64,000 bases of DNA from Bacteroidales bacterium (GCA_028704385.1 JAQVLA010000010.1:1-64000); one strand, 5' to 3'; counted from the first letter of the stretch, positions 1 to 9,875 are shown. Notes: generated by a model from the letters alone, not told the origin. Made by a program: numbers and translations.

Positions 1-47
1 AGCAAGGCACAACGTTGTTGCATGCCAGAACTCATTAACAAACCCAA

Positions 48-121
48 ATTTTGGAGGGGGTCAGTATGCCGGAATGGGGGGTCAGCTTGATCCGGAATGG
101 GGGGTCAGTATCGTCCGGAAT
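48..121. repeat. 23-bp tandem direct repeats, probable IS21-type element end
   Basis: Two full copies of a 23-bp unit beginning CCGGAATGGGGGGTCAG lie at 69-91 and 92-114, with a partial copy before (48-68) and the start of another after (115-121). G-rich GGGGGGTCAG repeats of this kind are, from general knowledge, typical of the multiple transposase-binding sites at the ends of IS21-family elements in Bacteroidota. No istA or istB reading frame is visible inside the window, so any element body would lie to the left. The assignment rests on repeat style only. Confidence 0.5.
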
Positions 122-600
122 TTGCAAAAGCTAAAGAAATCAGTACGTTCTTTGGTTTTTTAGTTTTTTTTGGGGGTTCAGTACTGGTTCTGGTATTAGT
201 CTCTCTTCCTGGCTATCCGTTATTATGAGACAGTTTTTGAAGGGATAATTATTTATGAGGAAATAATTACTAAAGGTGCTCTTTCCCTTTGGTATTACTT
301 GCTGTTGAAGGGTTTTGAAAACTTTGTTGAATCTTTCGACTGTTGACATGGCTTGCTCAACCTGGGTGGGAGCATTTCTATTTATTTATTGTAAATGAGG
401 GTAGAATGAATCCCATGAAAACACAAAACACTTCCTTTACGTCAAAAAAAAAGATGGCCCGCGATAGTGGGATTTAGTTGGAAGATATGCTAAAATAACA
501 AAATTACGATGCCATTACCTTGTGCATATTCATTCCGGCTTTGGCAACAAATTCATGAATTCAAGGATGGCAGCAACGCAATGCCTTAATTGTTGAATTT
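122..600. other. Intergenic stretch, no supported gene
   Basis: AT-rich DNA between the 23-bp repeats and the regulator gene. A 69-codon open frame on the minus strand (140-349) has no recognisable domain, signal peptide or ribosome-binding site and is not called. I see no RNA gene or terminator here. It may be decayed mobile-element flank. Confidence 0.5.
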
Positions 601-1614
601 TCAGGTCGAACTCCTCACCACCAACCTGGTTTTGATTACTTTTTTTATGGGTTTAAAGCTTGTTTCGTTCTCTTCGTTTTTGAGTCTTTTGAGCAACAAC
701 TGACAAGCTTCGCGTCCCAGCTCAAATCCAAACTGATCTACGGTGGTAAGCTCTGGCTCGCTAATGGCAGCTGATTTACTATTCTCAAAACCAACAACTT
801 TAATATCTTCCGGCACCCGCAATCCAAGATGTTTGGCTTCCTTAATAATAGCAATGGCAGCCATATCATTCACCGCAAAAAATCCTGTGGGATAGTCGGG
901 GCGGCGCAAAATGTCGTGAGCCGATTTACGGGCACTATCAAAAGTATCAGCCAAAACAACCAAACTTTGATCGAATGGGATATTGTGCTTGAGCAGGGCA
1001 TCGTGATAGCCCGACAACCGGCTTTTGCCGATAGCCAGATGCTGAGGAGCAGCAAAATGTGCAATACGCTTGCAACCTTTTTCTATCAGATGATTCACAG
1101 CCAGAAAAGCTCCCTGGTAATCGTCAGCCACTACCTGATCTGCCTGCAACTCATCGATCACACGATCGAAAAATACCACCGGAATTTCGTTATCGATCAG
1201 TTTCTGGAAATGAGAAAAGTCGTTGGTTTCCTTTGAAAAGGACACCAGTACACCATCGACACGGTTGGTAAGCACAGCCTGTGTATTGATCACCTCGCGT
1301 TTGTAGCTTTCGTTGCTTTGAAACACCATCACGCTGTAATCATTTTTGTATGCCACTTCTTCGATGCCGTTGATGATGGCTGAAAAGAAATAATGCTCTA
1401 TTTCGGGAATAATCAATCCAATCGTACTCGTGGAATTATTCCTCAGATTCAAGGCAATGCGGTTAGGCCGGTAGCCAAGTAATGCAGCAAGCTCCTTGAC
1501 GGCAGCTCTTGTTTTGGGGCTGATATCGGGATGATCTTTAAGCGCTCTGGAAACGGTTGAGGTGGATAATCCCAGTTTTAATGCAATATCTTTGATGGTG
1601 ATCTGACGTTTCAT
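601..1614 (-). CDS. LacI/GalR-family transcriptional regulator
   Basis: A 337-residue DNA-binding regulator of full LacI-family length. The N-terminal helix-turn-helix (about residues 5-25, ITIKDIALKLGLSTSTVSRAL) and hinge helix (YRPNRIALNLR, about 48-58) are followed by a periplasmic-binding-protein-like effector domain (STIGLIIPEIEHYFFSAII onward). Its neighbours are a GH13 enzyme and a SusC/D/E/F set, so the effector is probably a malto-oligosaccharide or derivative (inference). Maltose and starch loci of several Bacteroidota use a LacI-type regulator instead of the SusR type. Its own upstream region carries a promoter and a candidate operator at 1719-1730, which suggests autoregulation. 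Confidence 0.92.
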   Translation of the reverse strand: MKRQITIKDIALKLGLSTSTVSRALKDHPDISPKTRAAVKELAALLGYRPNRIALNLRNNSTSTIGLIIPEIEHYFFSAIINGIEEVAYKNDYSVMVFQSNESYKREVINTQAVLTNRVDGVLVSFSKETNDFSHFQKLIDNEIPVVFFDRVIDELQADQVVADDYQGAFLAVNHLIEKGCKRIAHFAAPQHLAIGKSRLSGYHDALLKHNIPFDQSLVVLADTFDSARKSAHDILRRPDYPTGFFAVNDMAAIAIIKEAKHLGLRVPEDIKVVGFENSKSAAISEPELTTVDQFGFELGREACQLLLKRLKNEENETSFKPIKKVIKTRLVVRSST

Positions 1615-1671
1615 GTAAGTGCTTTTTCGATTTTTGGTTTGCTGACAGTATTAATACAGGCTATAAAGGTA

Positions 1672-1704
1672 CAAATTTAATGCAGTTTGAGATGCAAAAG
1701 CAAA
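1672..1704 (-). promoter_or_regulatory. Promoter of the LacI-type regulator gene
   Basis: On the minus strand TAAATTTG (1672-1679) matches the Bacteroidota -7 box TAnnTTTG. TTTG at 1701-1704 lies 21 bp upstream and matches the -33 box. The start codon is 58 bp downstream of the -7 box. Confidence 0.6.
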
Positions 1705-1718
1705 TTGTATTACAAATT

Positions 1719-1730
1719 TCAATCGTTTGC
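1719..1730. promoter_or_regulatory. Candidate LacI-family operator
   Basis: TCAATCGTTTGC contains the core CAAnCGnTTG with the central CG usual for LacI-family sites. It lies just upstream of the -33 box of the regulator gene. The same core recurs at 3993-4004 before susC and, in fully palindromic form, at 27809-27820 before the second GH13 gene. Confidence 0.45.
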
Positions 1731-1786
1731 ACTTTAACAATATAAGAAGTCGGGAAACTGATTTATGGATTCATTACACTTAAATC

Positions 1787-3640
1787 CTAGTCGGACCTGC
1801 CTTCGAGCAAAACCGCTACCGACTGAAGTGGCTCAAGAATTAATTCATCTCCAGACAGACATGCTTCATCTCCAAACAAAACAGTTTTCTTTTCCGACCG
1901 GGGAATCGTATAGGTCATTGCCTCATCACTAAGGTTAAATGCCACCAAAACCTTTTCGTTTTGTGCACCTCTGAGGTAAATCATTTTTTTACCTTCTGCC
2001 AAAACAAAACTGATATCGGTAGTAGCCAGAGATTTGCATTTTTTTCTTAAGCTGGTAAGTAGTTTATAGTAGTCGTACATCTCCTGATTAAAACCAACCG
2101 TATCATAACCGGTAACAAGCGGACTGATGTTTGAGATTCTTTCAGGTTCAAAATTCATTTCAGGCCACCACAAGGGCTTCCGGCAATCAGGATCATCGGC
2201 TCCCCACATACCCATTTCCTCTCCGTTCCAGATGTGCGGATTACCCGGAATTGTAAACTGAAACAACAAATAAAGCTTCAACCGCTGATACGTTTCAGCC
2301 GAAGGTTTTGCTGTAACGTATGCAGGATCATCGCTGGGTTTCGCACGGTATTTGTATTTTCCGCGATTCCCGAAAGAGCTCAACAACCTGGGAGAATCGT
2401 GTGTGGAAGCTGTGTTCATCATCACCTGGATCACTTCGGGCCGAAGTCGCGACCATTGATACGTCAGACTATCCACCAGCTGCCCGGCAGTAATTTCGTA
2501 ATCTGTCTTTGCAAAAAAATACCGTGCCGGCCGATAAACCTGATAAAACATCGCCGCATCAAAAACATCTCCTTTCAAATAAGGCGAAGGATCCATCAAA
2601 TGATCAGGAAAAATTTTCCACCACAACTCGCCCACCAGGTAAGCCTGAGGATTGATGCTTCGAACAAATTTGCGATAATCTCGCCAAAAACCCATCGGAA
2701 CATGATCGGCCACATCCAGTCGGAAGCCGTCAATACCTCTGCTTGTATCGCCCATAGGTGCCAGCCATCGGCGGCTAACTTCAAAAATATGGGCTTTCGC
2801 CTTCGGGTCAAGGTCTCCCTCATATGGAATTCCTGATGAATGCCGAACCCGGGTATCAACCTTTCGCAACTCAGGCAAACTACTTATTCCAATCCAACCG
2901 GAGTATTCAAACTCATCCTCTGCAGTGCCGGGATCATCAAATTGGCTGATTTCGTACCATTTGGCATACGCTGAAGAATCCTGATTTTTAAGGATGTCTT
3001 TCCATGCCCAAAAATCAACGCCTGTATGATTCCACGAATAATCCAGGATAACGCGAATCCCTTTCTGATGAAGTTCCTCCACCACCTGCAAAAACATTAA
3101 ATCGGCTGATGTCCATTGCCAGGTGTCGGGATCAGCCGGATCTTCGGACATGATCAGCTTTAAATCGCCTTCAGGATCAGGGCCAAAATTCACATCAATA
3201 TGCCTGTAATTACGGGCATCGTATTTATGCAAGGAAGGTGCATCATTCAAGGGATTAAAATACACTGCCGTGATTCCCAGGTCAACCAGATAATCAATCT
3301 TATCCATCACACCCTGTAAATCACCGCCATACCTCCTGAGTTGAAGCTGCCCGTAAAAATCAGAGCTAAGCTCCGATGCCCAGTTGTCGGGTTTATACCA
3401 ATCGGATGTCCAGGGCGTAATAGCCCAGGAAGCAGGGATGTCTTCAAAATTTGATGAAACGTGCATGGTTTCAGGAGTCGGGTCGTTTGAAGGGTCGCCG
3501 TTTCTGAAACGTTCAACAAAAATCTGATACCAAATAACATCCTTTGCCCATCCGGGTGTGGTGCTTACAGGTGATACCGGTTGCGAAAAAAGGCTTATTG
3601 AAGTGAGAAACAGTAAGCTAAAGGTGAAATACGTTTTCAT
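1787..3640 (-). CDS. GH13 alpha-amylase family enzyme (neopullulanase/cyclomaltodextrinase-like), exported
   Basis: A 617-residue glycoside hydrolase acting on alpha-1,4-glucans or malto-oligosaccharides. An N-terminal signal peptide (about residues 1-19, ending SLFSQ) sends it across the inner membrane; no T9SS tail is present, so it is probably periplasmic or cell-associated. All GH13 signature regions are visible: DYSWNH (200-205), GFRLDVADH with nucleophile Asp309, LVGELWW with acid/base Glu338, and STHDSPR with Asp415. A short beta-domain closes the protein (IPRSEKKTVLF and after). It lies divergent from susC and convergent to no gene, behind the LacI-type regulator, the place SusA-like enzymes occupy. 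Exact specificity cannot be read from the sequence. Confidence 0.9.
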   Translation of the reverse strand: MKTYFTFSLLFLTSISLFSQPVSPVSTTPGWAKDVIWYQIFVERFRNGDPSNDPTPETMHVSSNFEDIPASWAITPWTSDWYKPDNWASELSSDFYGQLQLRRYGGDLQGVMDKIDYLVDLGITAVYFNPLNDAPSLHKYDARNYRHIDVNFGPDPEGDLKLIMSEDPADPDTWQWTSADLMFLQVVEELHQKGIRVILDYSWNHTGVDFWAWKDILKNQDSSAYAKWYEISQFDDPGTAEDEFEYSGWIGISSLPELRKVDTRVRHSSGIPYEGDLDPKAKAHIFEVSRRWLAPMGDTSRGIDGFRLDVADHVPMGFWRDYRKFVRSINPQAYLVGELWWKIFPDHLMDPSPYLKGDVFDAAMFYQVYRPARYFFAKTDYEITAGQLVDSLTYQWSRLRPEVIQVMMNTASTHDSPRLLSSFGNRGKYKYRAKPSDDPAYVTAKPSAETYQRLKLYLLFQFTIPGNPHIWNGEEMGMWGADDPDCRKPLWWPEMNFEPERISNISPLVTGYDTVGFNQEMYDYYKLLTSLRKKCKSLATTDISFVLAEGKKMIYLRGAQNEKVLVAFNLSDEAMTYTIPRSEKKTVLFGDEACLSGDELILEPLQSVAVLLEGRSD

Positions 3641-4137
3641 AATCTAATTTTGTTTAATCTGAAACAGCATCGTCCGGTCTTTTTATGAGCAGCCAATATT
3701 ATGAAAAAAAAAGTTCAGGTATTAATTCTTTAATTTTGTATCTTTACGCAACCCAAAGTTCTCATTTTCATTTTTGAAGCCACTAAACTTTACCCTTTTA
3801 TGAATGAAATTAAAGAAGCAAAAAAAATACAAAGCCATGAATTATGAATAATCAGCTAAAAAACCGGGTGTTTTAGCAACTTAAGAGCACAGTTATAAAA
3901 GTATCGTTTTATTGCCTGTAAAGAAAACAATAAACCTCTAAAAAATACTACTTATTCGTTACACCCGATCAAAAATAAAAACACTGAATAACGCAATCGT
4001 TTGAAATGATAATAATTAATAGATATTAACAATTTCTTAATCCTTAAAATATATCTTATCTAAATTTACACAATCAAAAAAAATGACAAGAATTTTAACT
4101 CATTAATTCATTCACTAACCTTAAACATCATTTATTT
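3641..4137. other. Divergent control region between GH13 gene and susC
   Basis: About 500 bp of very AT-rich DNA with no gene. It must hold the promoters for the GH13 gene (leftward) and the sus-like operon (rightward). A candidate LacI operator is at 3993-4004. TAAATTTA at 4061-4068 is a one-mismatch -7 box for susC, leaving a leader of about 60 nt. I saw no clear -7 box for the GH13 gene. Confidence 0.5.
3993..4004. promoter_or_regulatory. Candidate LacI-family operator upstream of susC
   Basis: GCAATCGTTTGA shares the ten-base core CAATCGTTTG with the site at 1719-1730. It lies 134 bp upstream of the susC start and about 60 bp upstream of the possible -7 box, an activator-like distance. 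Confidence 0.42.
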
Positions 4138-7095
4138 ATGAACAAGCATTTTACTTTTCTAAAAGGTGTTATGGTTTTACTTCTAGCTGTATTTTCCCTG
4201 ACAGTCGCAGGACAGGAGATTACAGCAAGCGGAACCGTAGTTGACGCCGAAGATGGAAGTTCCTTGCCTGGTGTTACTGTTTTGGTACAAAACACTACAT
4301 CCGGCACTACAACGGATATTGATGGTAATTTTACCATTGATGTCAGTGTAGGGAGCGTGCTGGAGTTTAGTTATGTAGGTTATCAAAAACAGATGATAAC
4401 GGTACAATCTTCAGCCAAAATCATAGTTAATCTTGAACCAGCAGTTACCAGGCTTGGCGAAGTAGTTGTGATTGGTTATGGCCAGGTAAAGAAAGGCGAT
4501 GCCACAGGTTCTATTTCAACAGTAAGTACAAAGGAGTTCAACCGGGGAGTTATCACCTCTCCTCAGGATCTTCTTGTTGGTAAAGCAGCCGGTGTTGTAA
4601 TCACCTCAGCAGGTGGTGCGCCCGGAAGCGGATCAACTATTCGCATCAGGGGTGGCTCCTCACTCGAAGCCTCAAACGACCCCTTGATTATCGTTGACGG
4701 AATACCTATCGACAATCATGATGTTTCGGGAAGCTCAAACTTCCTAACGTTTGTTAACCCAAACGATATTGAAACATTCACCGTTCTTAAAGATGCTTCT
4801 GCAACAGCCATTTATGGTTCACGTGCTTCTAACGGAGTTATTTTAATTACCACGAAAAAAAGCTCCATTGGTACACCGCTGAAACTTACCTACAATGGTA
4901 ATGTTTCTATTTCGGCACCTACAAAATTTATTGATGTATATTCAGGCGATGAAATGCGTAAGATTGCCTATGACTATCGTGATATGTTTGGTACCGACAG
5001 CTACCTGAAACTGGGAAAAGAAAACACTGACTGGCAGGACGAAATCTACCGTACAGCAGTATCACATGACCACAATATCGGGCTTTCCGGCTCTTACAAA
5101 AATCTGCCTTATCGCGTTTCGTTGGGATATACCGACCAAAGAGGTATCCTGAAAAACACAGACATGCAAAGGGTTACAGGTTCAGTAAATCTCAACCCAT
5201 CATTCTTTGACAACACCCTTAAGGTGAATATCAACGCCAAAGGCATGAACTCAAACCATAACTTTGGTGATGATGGTGCTGTGGGAAGTGCTATTAATAT
5301 GAGCCCCACCCGTCCGATAATGGATGGAAACCCGAACTCAGCAGGCTATTTTCAATGGTCGAATTATGATGCTAACCTGGGCACACCTAATCCGGTGGAA
5401 CAGGCAATGGCTGTTGACAATAGCTCAGTTGTAAACAGATTCATCGGAAACATTCAATTCGACTATAGCATGCCTTTTGTCAAAGGATTGAAAGCCAATC
5501 TGAATTTAGCTACTGACTTCACAAAGAGCGAAGGTCATAATAACCGGCCCACCACTTCTCCTTCAGTGCTTACAAGTCCACTTTGGGGAAGACTAACTGA
5601 CTATACGGGCAAAAACAGCAACGACCTGCTTGATTTTTACCTGAGCTATACCAAAGATCTGAAGCAAATCCAAAGCCGTATCGATGCTACTGCCGGTTAT
5701 TCGTGGCAACATTTTAAAGTTGAAGGCGACAATTACACCCGCGGTATTGTTGATATTGATCATCCCTATCAAAGTACTGACAGCTCACGCTTTTACAATG
5801 AGAACTATCTGGTTTCGTTCTTTGGACGATTGAATTACACACTCATGGACAAATACTTAGTGACTTTTACAATTCGTAACGATGGTTCATCACGTTTCTC
5901 GGAAGACAATCGCTGGGGTATATTCCCTGCTGCTGCTTTCGCATGGAAAATAAAAGAAGAAGCTTTCCTGAAAGATGTTGAAGTGCTCTCCGATCTGAAA
6001 TTACGTATTGGCTGGGGTATCACTGGTCAGCAGGATGTTGGTTCATATTATCCATATATGGCTACTTTCAACACTTCATCACAAGGAAATTATTACCTGT
6101 ATAACGGACATTATATTCCAACTTTAAGACCAAACGCCTTCGACCCTAACATCAAATGGGAAGAAACTACAACCCAAAATATAGGTATTGATTTTGGATT
6201 TTTCAACGACAGGATTACAGGTTCGTTTGACCTCTACAAAAGGGTTACTGAAGATTTACTTAATGAAATTACAGTTCCAACCGGAAGTAACTTCTCCAAT
6301 CGTTTGTTAACAAATATCGGAAGTCTTGAAAATAAAGGAGCAGAATTGAATTTGAATTTTATTCCGATTTCAAAACCGGATATGTCGTTAAACATTGGAT
6401 TTAACCTAACCTATAATAAAAATGAAATTACAAAACTGCTGGCATCAGATGATCCTGATTTCATTGGACTGTTATACGGAGATGCTTTCACTGGCCAAAA
6501 TCAGGTAACAAGAGTTGGCTATCCTGCTTATTCCTTCTTTGTGAATCAACAGGTTTATGATGCCAATGGCAATCCCATCGAAGGTTTATATGTTGACCTT
6601 TCGGGTGATGGCGGTGCTGTTGGTGGCGATAATTCAGACAAATACATTTATAAGAACCCTGCACCAGACTATTTGATGGGGCTATCGTTCTATTTTAACT
6701 ACAAAAACCTTGATGTTGCTGCTTCTTCACGTATCAGCCTTGGCAATTATGTTTACAATGCTGTTGCAGCAGGAGCCTCCATCGACCAGATGTATCAGAT
6801 TGGCTACTGGCGCAATCAGACAAAATTACTTGAAGACACCCGTTTCATTAAACGACAGTTCACGAGCGACTATTTTGTTGAAAACGGCTCGTTCTTTAAA
6901 CTGGATAACTTCTCAGTAGGATATACTTTTAATGATTTCTACCGCAAGATGAATGCCCGTGTGAGCTTCACAGTACAAAACATGTTCACAATTACCAAGT
7001 ATTCCGGATTGGATCCGGAAGTAGATGGTGGTATAGATAATAATTTCTATCCCCGGCCACGCACTTTCTTAGTAGGTGTTACCATTGGTTATTAA
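4138..7095 (+). CDS. susC: SusC/RagA-family TonB-linked outer-membrane transporter
   Basis: A 985-residue TonB-dependent importer, here probably for starch-derived oligosaccharides. Signal peptide at residues 1-25 (ending TVAGQ), a carboxypeptidase-regulatory-like beta domain at about 27-100 (SGTVVDAEDGSSLPGVTVLV), a TonB-box-like LGEVVVIGYG at 106-115, a plug domain at about 120-235 and a 22-strand barrel to the C-terminus, which ends in an aromatic-rich strand (FLVGVTIGY). The length is normal for SusC. It is the first gene of a four-gene same-strand run with susD 18 bp downstream. The adjacent amylase and SusE/SusF-like proteins with repeated starch-binding-type domains support an alpha-glucan substrate. 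Confidence 0.95.
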   Translation: MNKHFTFLKGVMVLLLAVFSLTVAGQEITASGTVVDAEDGSSLPGVTVLVQNTTSGTTTDIDGNFTIDVSVGSVLEFSYVGYQKQMITVQSSAKIIVNLEPAVTRLGEVVVIGYGQVKKGDATGSISTVSTKEFNRGVITSPQDLLVGKAAGVVITSAGGAPGSGSTIRIRGGSSLEASNDPLIIVDGIPIDNHDVSGSSNFLTFVNPNDIETFTVLKDASATAIYGSRASNGVILITTKKSSIGTPLKLTYNGNVSISAPTKFIDVYSGDEMRKIAYDYRDMFGTDSYLKLGKENTDWQDEIYRTAVSHDHNIGLSGSYKNLPYRVSLGYTDQRGILKNTDMQRVTGSVNLNPSFFDNTLKVNINAKGMNSNHNFGDDGAVGSAINMSPTRPIMDGNPNSAGYFQWSNYDANLGTPNPVEQAMAVDNSSVVNRFIGNIQFDYSMPFVKGLKANLNLATDFTKSEGHNNRPTTSPSVLTSPLWGRLTDYTGKNSNDLLDFYLSYTKDLKQIQSRIDATAGYSWQHFKVEGDNYTRGIVDIDHPYQSTDSSRFYNENYLVSFFGRLNYTLMDKYLVTFTIRNDGSSRFSEDNRWGIFPAAAFAWKIKEEAFLKDVEVLSDLKLRIGWGITGQQDVGSYYPYMATFNTSSQGNYYLYNGHYIPTLRPNAFDPNIKWEETTTQNIGIDFGFFNDRITGSFDLYKRVTEDLLNEITVPTGSNFSNRLLTNIGSLENKGAELNLNFIPISKPDMSLNIGFNLTYNKNEITKLLASDDPDFIGLLYGDAFTGQNQVTRVGYPAYSFFVNQQVYDANGNPIEGLYVDLSGDGGAVGGDNSDKYIYKNPAPDYLMGLSFYFNYKNLDVAASSRISLGNYVYNAVAAGASIDQMYQIGYWRNQTKLLEDTRFIKRQFTSDYFVENGSFFKLDNFSVGYTFNDFYRKMNARVSFTVQNMFTITKYSGLDPEVDGGIDNNFYPRPRTFLVGVTIGY

Positions 7096-7113
7096 TCAAA
7101 AAAAATAGAACAA

Positions 7114-8754
7114 ATGAAAAAGAAAATATTAATACTAGCAGTTATCTTTATGGGTTTGATGGTTGCTTCCTGTATGAAGGACCTCGATGTAAAACCTAAA
7201 GATCCAAACACCATTCTATCCGGCAACTTGTTTGATGATCCTGCTTATATGGAGCAATATATGGCAAAAATTTATGCCAGTTTCAATCTTGCCGGACAAG
7301 GTGCAAATGGCGGTGCTGATATCACTGCCTCCGACGAAAACTTCTTTACAACCATGAGAGCCTTATGGAATCTTCAGGAGTTACCAACTGACGAAGCCAT
7401 CTGCGCATGGGGTGATGTAGGTATTGCTGACCTCAACACCCAAACATGGAGTTCAAGTAATCCTTTCCTCACCGCTGTTTACCAACGTCTGGGATTGAGT
7501 ATTACCTATGCCAACGATTTCATCAGGGTTACCAAAGAAAGTACCGACCCTAAAATAATTCGCTATCGTGCTGAGGCTCGTTTCCTGAGGGCGCTGGCTT
7601 ATTACTGGTATCTCGACCTGTTTGGAAATCCTCCTTTTACCACAGAGGATGACGTTGTTGGAAATTTCTATCCTTCACAACTCGATCCTAATTTTAATAC
7701 AGCCCGCACTAAGTTGTTCAACTATATTTCTTATGAGCTACGCAGTATCGAAGATCAACTGGGCGAGCCTGGTTTTTCCTATCCCAATGCGGATAAGGGT
7801 GCTGCCTGGATGTTGCTTGCCAGGTTATATCTGAATGCTGGGGTTTATACCGGAACACCAAAATATGACAGTGTTCTCATCTATACCAACAAAGTAATCA
7901 GTAGCGGAGCCTATTCATTGGATCCGGACTACCGCAAAAACTTCAGTGCCGATAACGGCCGTGACGGAGGCAATCAGGAAATGATCTTTGCCTGGGCACA
8001 GGACGGAACACATATCCAGGGTTATATTGGAACAACTTTCATCATCGAATCCAGCTCCGACGCTGTTTATCTGAGAGCCGAAGAATTTCACGGGCTGACC
8101 TCCAATACCAACTGGAACGGAAACAGGTCTACCAAACATTTCCTTAATGTTATGATCGACACTTTGGCTACTTACGGCGGAAATCCTGTTCCATGGGACA
8201 CCGATCCATTCTTTACCCAAAGTAATGACAAACGGGTTTACCTTAGGGTTAAACAAAGTCCTGATATCCCAAGTGCCTCATCAAGTGGCGACTACGGAAT
8301 TGGTGTGTACAAATTTACTGCACGTTATGCAGGCGACCCTGTTACACCTCCCAGCAATCCGGCTTATGCCGATACTGATTTTCCGATCTTCCGTTATGCC
8401 GATGCCATTTTGATGCGGGCTGAGGCTGCTTACAGAACCGGCGACCTTGCCACCGCTGTTGCAGATGTTAATAGGATCAGAGAGCGTGCTTTTGGCAATG
8501 CTTCCGGAAATATCACAGCAGCTCAGCTTGATGATAAATTTTTATTGGACGAACGTGGTCGTGAATTTTATTATGAAGCACAACGTCGTACTGACCTGAT
8601 TCGTTTTGGTGAATTCACAGGAGGTACTTATACCTGGGCATGGAAAGGTGGCGTTTATAACGGTACCCAAACCAGCAATCACCTGAATGTTTACCCCATC
8701 CCTTCAGAAGAAGTTGCTGCCAACCCAAATATTGTACAAAATCCTGAATATTAA
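7114..8754 (+). CDS. susD: SusD/RagB-family nutrient-binding lipoprotein
   Basis: A 546-residue outer-membrane lipoprotein that forms the lid and glycan-binding partner of SusC. The lipoprotein signal ends in LMVASC (Cys20), followed by an Asp/Lys-rich stretch typical of surface-exported lipoproteins. The RagB/SusD fold is shown by its TPR-like helices (ARFLRALAYYWYLDLFG; GAAWMLLARLYLNAGVY) and the C-terminal DERGREFYYEAQRRTDLIRFG block. The gene is 18 bp after susC and 18 bp before the susE-like gene, so it is cotranscribed. Confidence 0.95.
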   Translation: MKKKILILAVIFMGLMVASCMKDLDVKPKDPNTILSGNLFDDPAYMEQYMAKIYASFNLAGQGANGGADITASDENFFTTMRALWNLQELPTDEAICAWGDVGIADLNTQTWSSSNPFLTAVYQRLGLSITYANDFIRVTKESTDPKIIRYRAEARFLRALAYYWYLDLFGNPPFTTEDDVVGNFYPSQLDPNFNTARTKLFNYISYELRSIEDQLGEPGFSYPNADKGAAWMLLARLYLNAGVYTGTPKYDSVLIYTNKVISSGAYSLDPDYRKNFSADNGRDGGNQEMIFAWAQDGTHIQGYIGTTFIIESSSDAVYLRAEEFHGLTSNTNWNGNRSTKHFLNVMIDTLATYGGNPVPWDTDPFFTQSNDKRVYLRVKQSPDIPSASSSGDYGIGVYKFTARYAGDPVTPPSNPAYADTDFPIFRYADAILMRAEAAYRTGDLATAVADVNRIRERAFGNASGNITAAQLDDKFLLDERGREFYYEAQRRTDLIRFGEFTGGTYTWAWKGGVYNGTQTSNHLNVYPIPSEEVAANPNIVQNPEY

Positions 8755-8772
8755 CACTTAAAAAATAAAACT

Positions 8773-9789
8773 ATGAAAAGTAAATTGATCTTAATAATAA
8801 GTGTTATTGCTTTAGCAGGCCTTTTTACAGCTTGTGAAAAAGACGAGGATAAAGTGATAATGCTCACTGATCCAAATCCGCCCACAATCAATAGCATTCC
8901 TGATATGATCTTTGATCGTTCAATGGCATCCGACACCGTTGTTTTCAAAGGAAGCGCTGTAGATCCCGGATTCCAGGCTTCAGCTAACTATTCTTTGGAA
9001 GCTGCCATTTCAGGAACAAACTTTGCTGAGTCTGTTAGAATATTCTCAGGAGTTTCTGTTGATGAAATCAAATTCCAGGTAAGTGACCTGAATGGTCTAT
9101 TGCTCAGGCTGTTGCCTGCTGATGTGGAAACATCGGTTGATTTCAGGATTCGCTCCATACTGGCAGTTGATGCCGGTACTGGTGCTCCGGGAACCAGTAC
9201 TGATCCATTTGAATATTTTTCTGAAACCAAAACAGCCACGGTATTCGTTTATGGATTGCCACGCCTTGATCTGATTGGTTCTGGTGTTGACCAAAAAATT
9301 GAATCAGCTGCCGGCAATAGTCAATATAGTGGTTATGTGAAGGTAGATCCTGATCAGCCATTTACCTTGCATAATCCGGATACTGACATCACTTATGGTG
9401 GCAGTGGCTCCGTACTTGTTGTTGACGGTGAAGGAATTGTTGCTCCCGGCCTTGGCTATCACCATATGACTGCTGATATAGAAGCACTTACATATAATAT
9501 GGAAGCTTATATGATTGGCCTTGTAGGTTCGGCTACTCCTAATGGTTGGGATGCTCCTGACCAAAAAATGGACTACAACCCTGCAAATGGTACCTGGTAC
9601 ATTACACTTGATCTGATTGATGGATTTATCAAATTCAGGAAAAATGATGGATGGGCATGGAATCTTGGCGGAACACCTGAAGAATTAACACAGGGTGGTG
9701 CTGACATTCCAATTTCGGCCGGAAACTACACCATTACCCTGACTATCATCAATGATGAAACCGGAACCTGTAAAATTGATAAAAACTAA
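8773..9789 (+). CDS. susE: SusE-like starch-binding outer-membrane lipoprotein
   Basis: A 338-residue surface lipoprotein with lipobox LFTAC (Cys21). The N-terminal part (about 30-170) is the Ig-like SusE domain (VVFKGSAVDP...NYSLEAAISGTNF). The C-terminal part (about 245-338) is a SusE/SusF carbohydrate-binding module with the motif GLVGSATPNGWD and FRKNDGWAWNLGG, whose Trp residues are candidate glucan contacts. It lies directly after susD in the operon. Proteins of this type bind starch at the cell surface and do not hydrolyse it. Confidence 0.85.
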   Translation: MKSKLILIISVIALAGLFTACEKDEDKVIMLTDPNPPTINSIPDMIFDRSMASDTVVFKGSAVDPGFQASANYSLEAAISGTNFAESVRIFSGVSVDEIKFQVSDLNGLLLRLLPADVETSVDFRIRSILAVDAGTGAPGTSTDPFEYFSETKTATVFVYGLPRLDLIGSGVDQKIESAAGNSQYSGYVKVDPDQPFTLHNPDTDITYGGSGSVLVVDGEGIVAPGLGYHHMTADIEALTYNMEAYMIGLVGSATPNGWDAPDQKMDYNPANGTWYITLDLIDGFIKFRKNDGWAWNLGGTPEELTQGGADIPISAGNYTITLTIINDETGTCKIDKN

Positions 9790-9808
9790 ATTCTAATACT
9801 CAGTCTGC

Positions 9809-9833
9809 CTCACTGTGTTTATAGCACAGTGAG
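9809..9833 (+). other. Stem-loop between susE-like and susF-like genes
   Basis: CTCACTGTG (9809-9817) and CACAGTGAG (9825-9833) form a perfect 9-bp stem with a 7-nt loop. Only a short T5 run follows, 10 bp away, so it is a weak terminator at best. It may protect the upstream susCDE message end or reduce susF transcription. Confidence 0.6.
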
Positions 9834-9875
9834 CATCTGTAGTTTTTGAAAAGAATCACAAATAAAAATAAAACT

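Noticed and set aside
140..349. 69-codon minus-strand frame near the left edge
   Set aside because: No domain, signal or ribosome-binding site, and it lies in probable mobile-element flank.
2234..2836. 200-codon plus-strand frame inside the GH13 gene
   Set aside because: Antisense shadow of a well-supported gene with all catalytic motifs on the minus strand.
9846..9875. TTG start for the SusF-like gene
   Set aside because: The lipoprotein signal peptide begins at the ATG at 9876.
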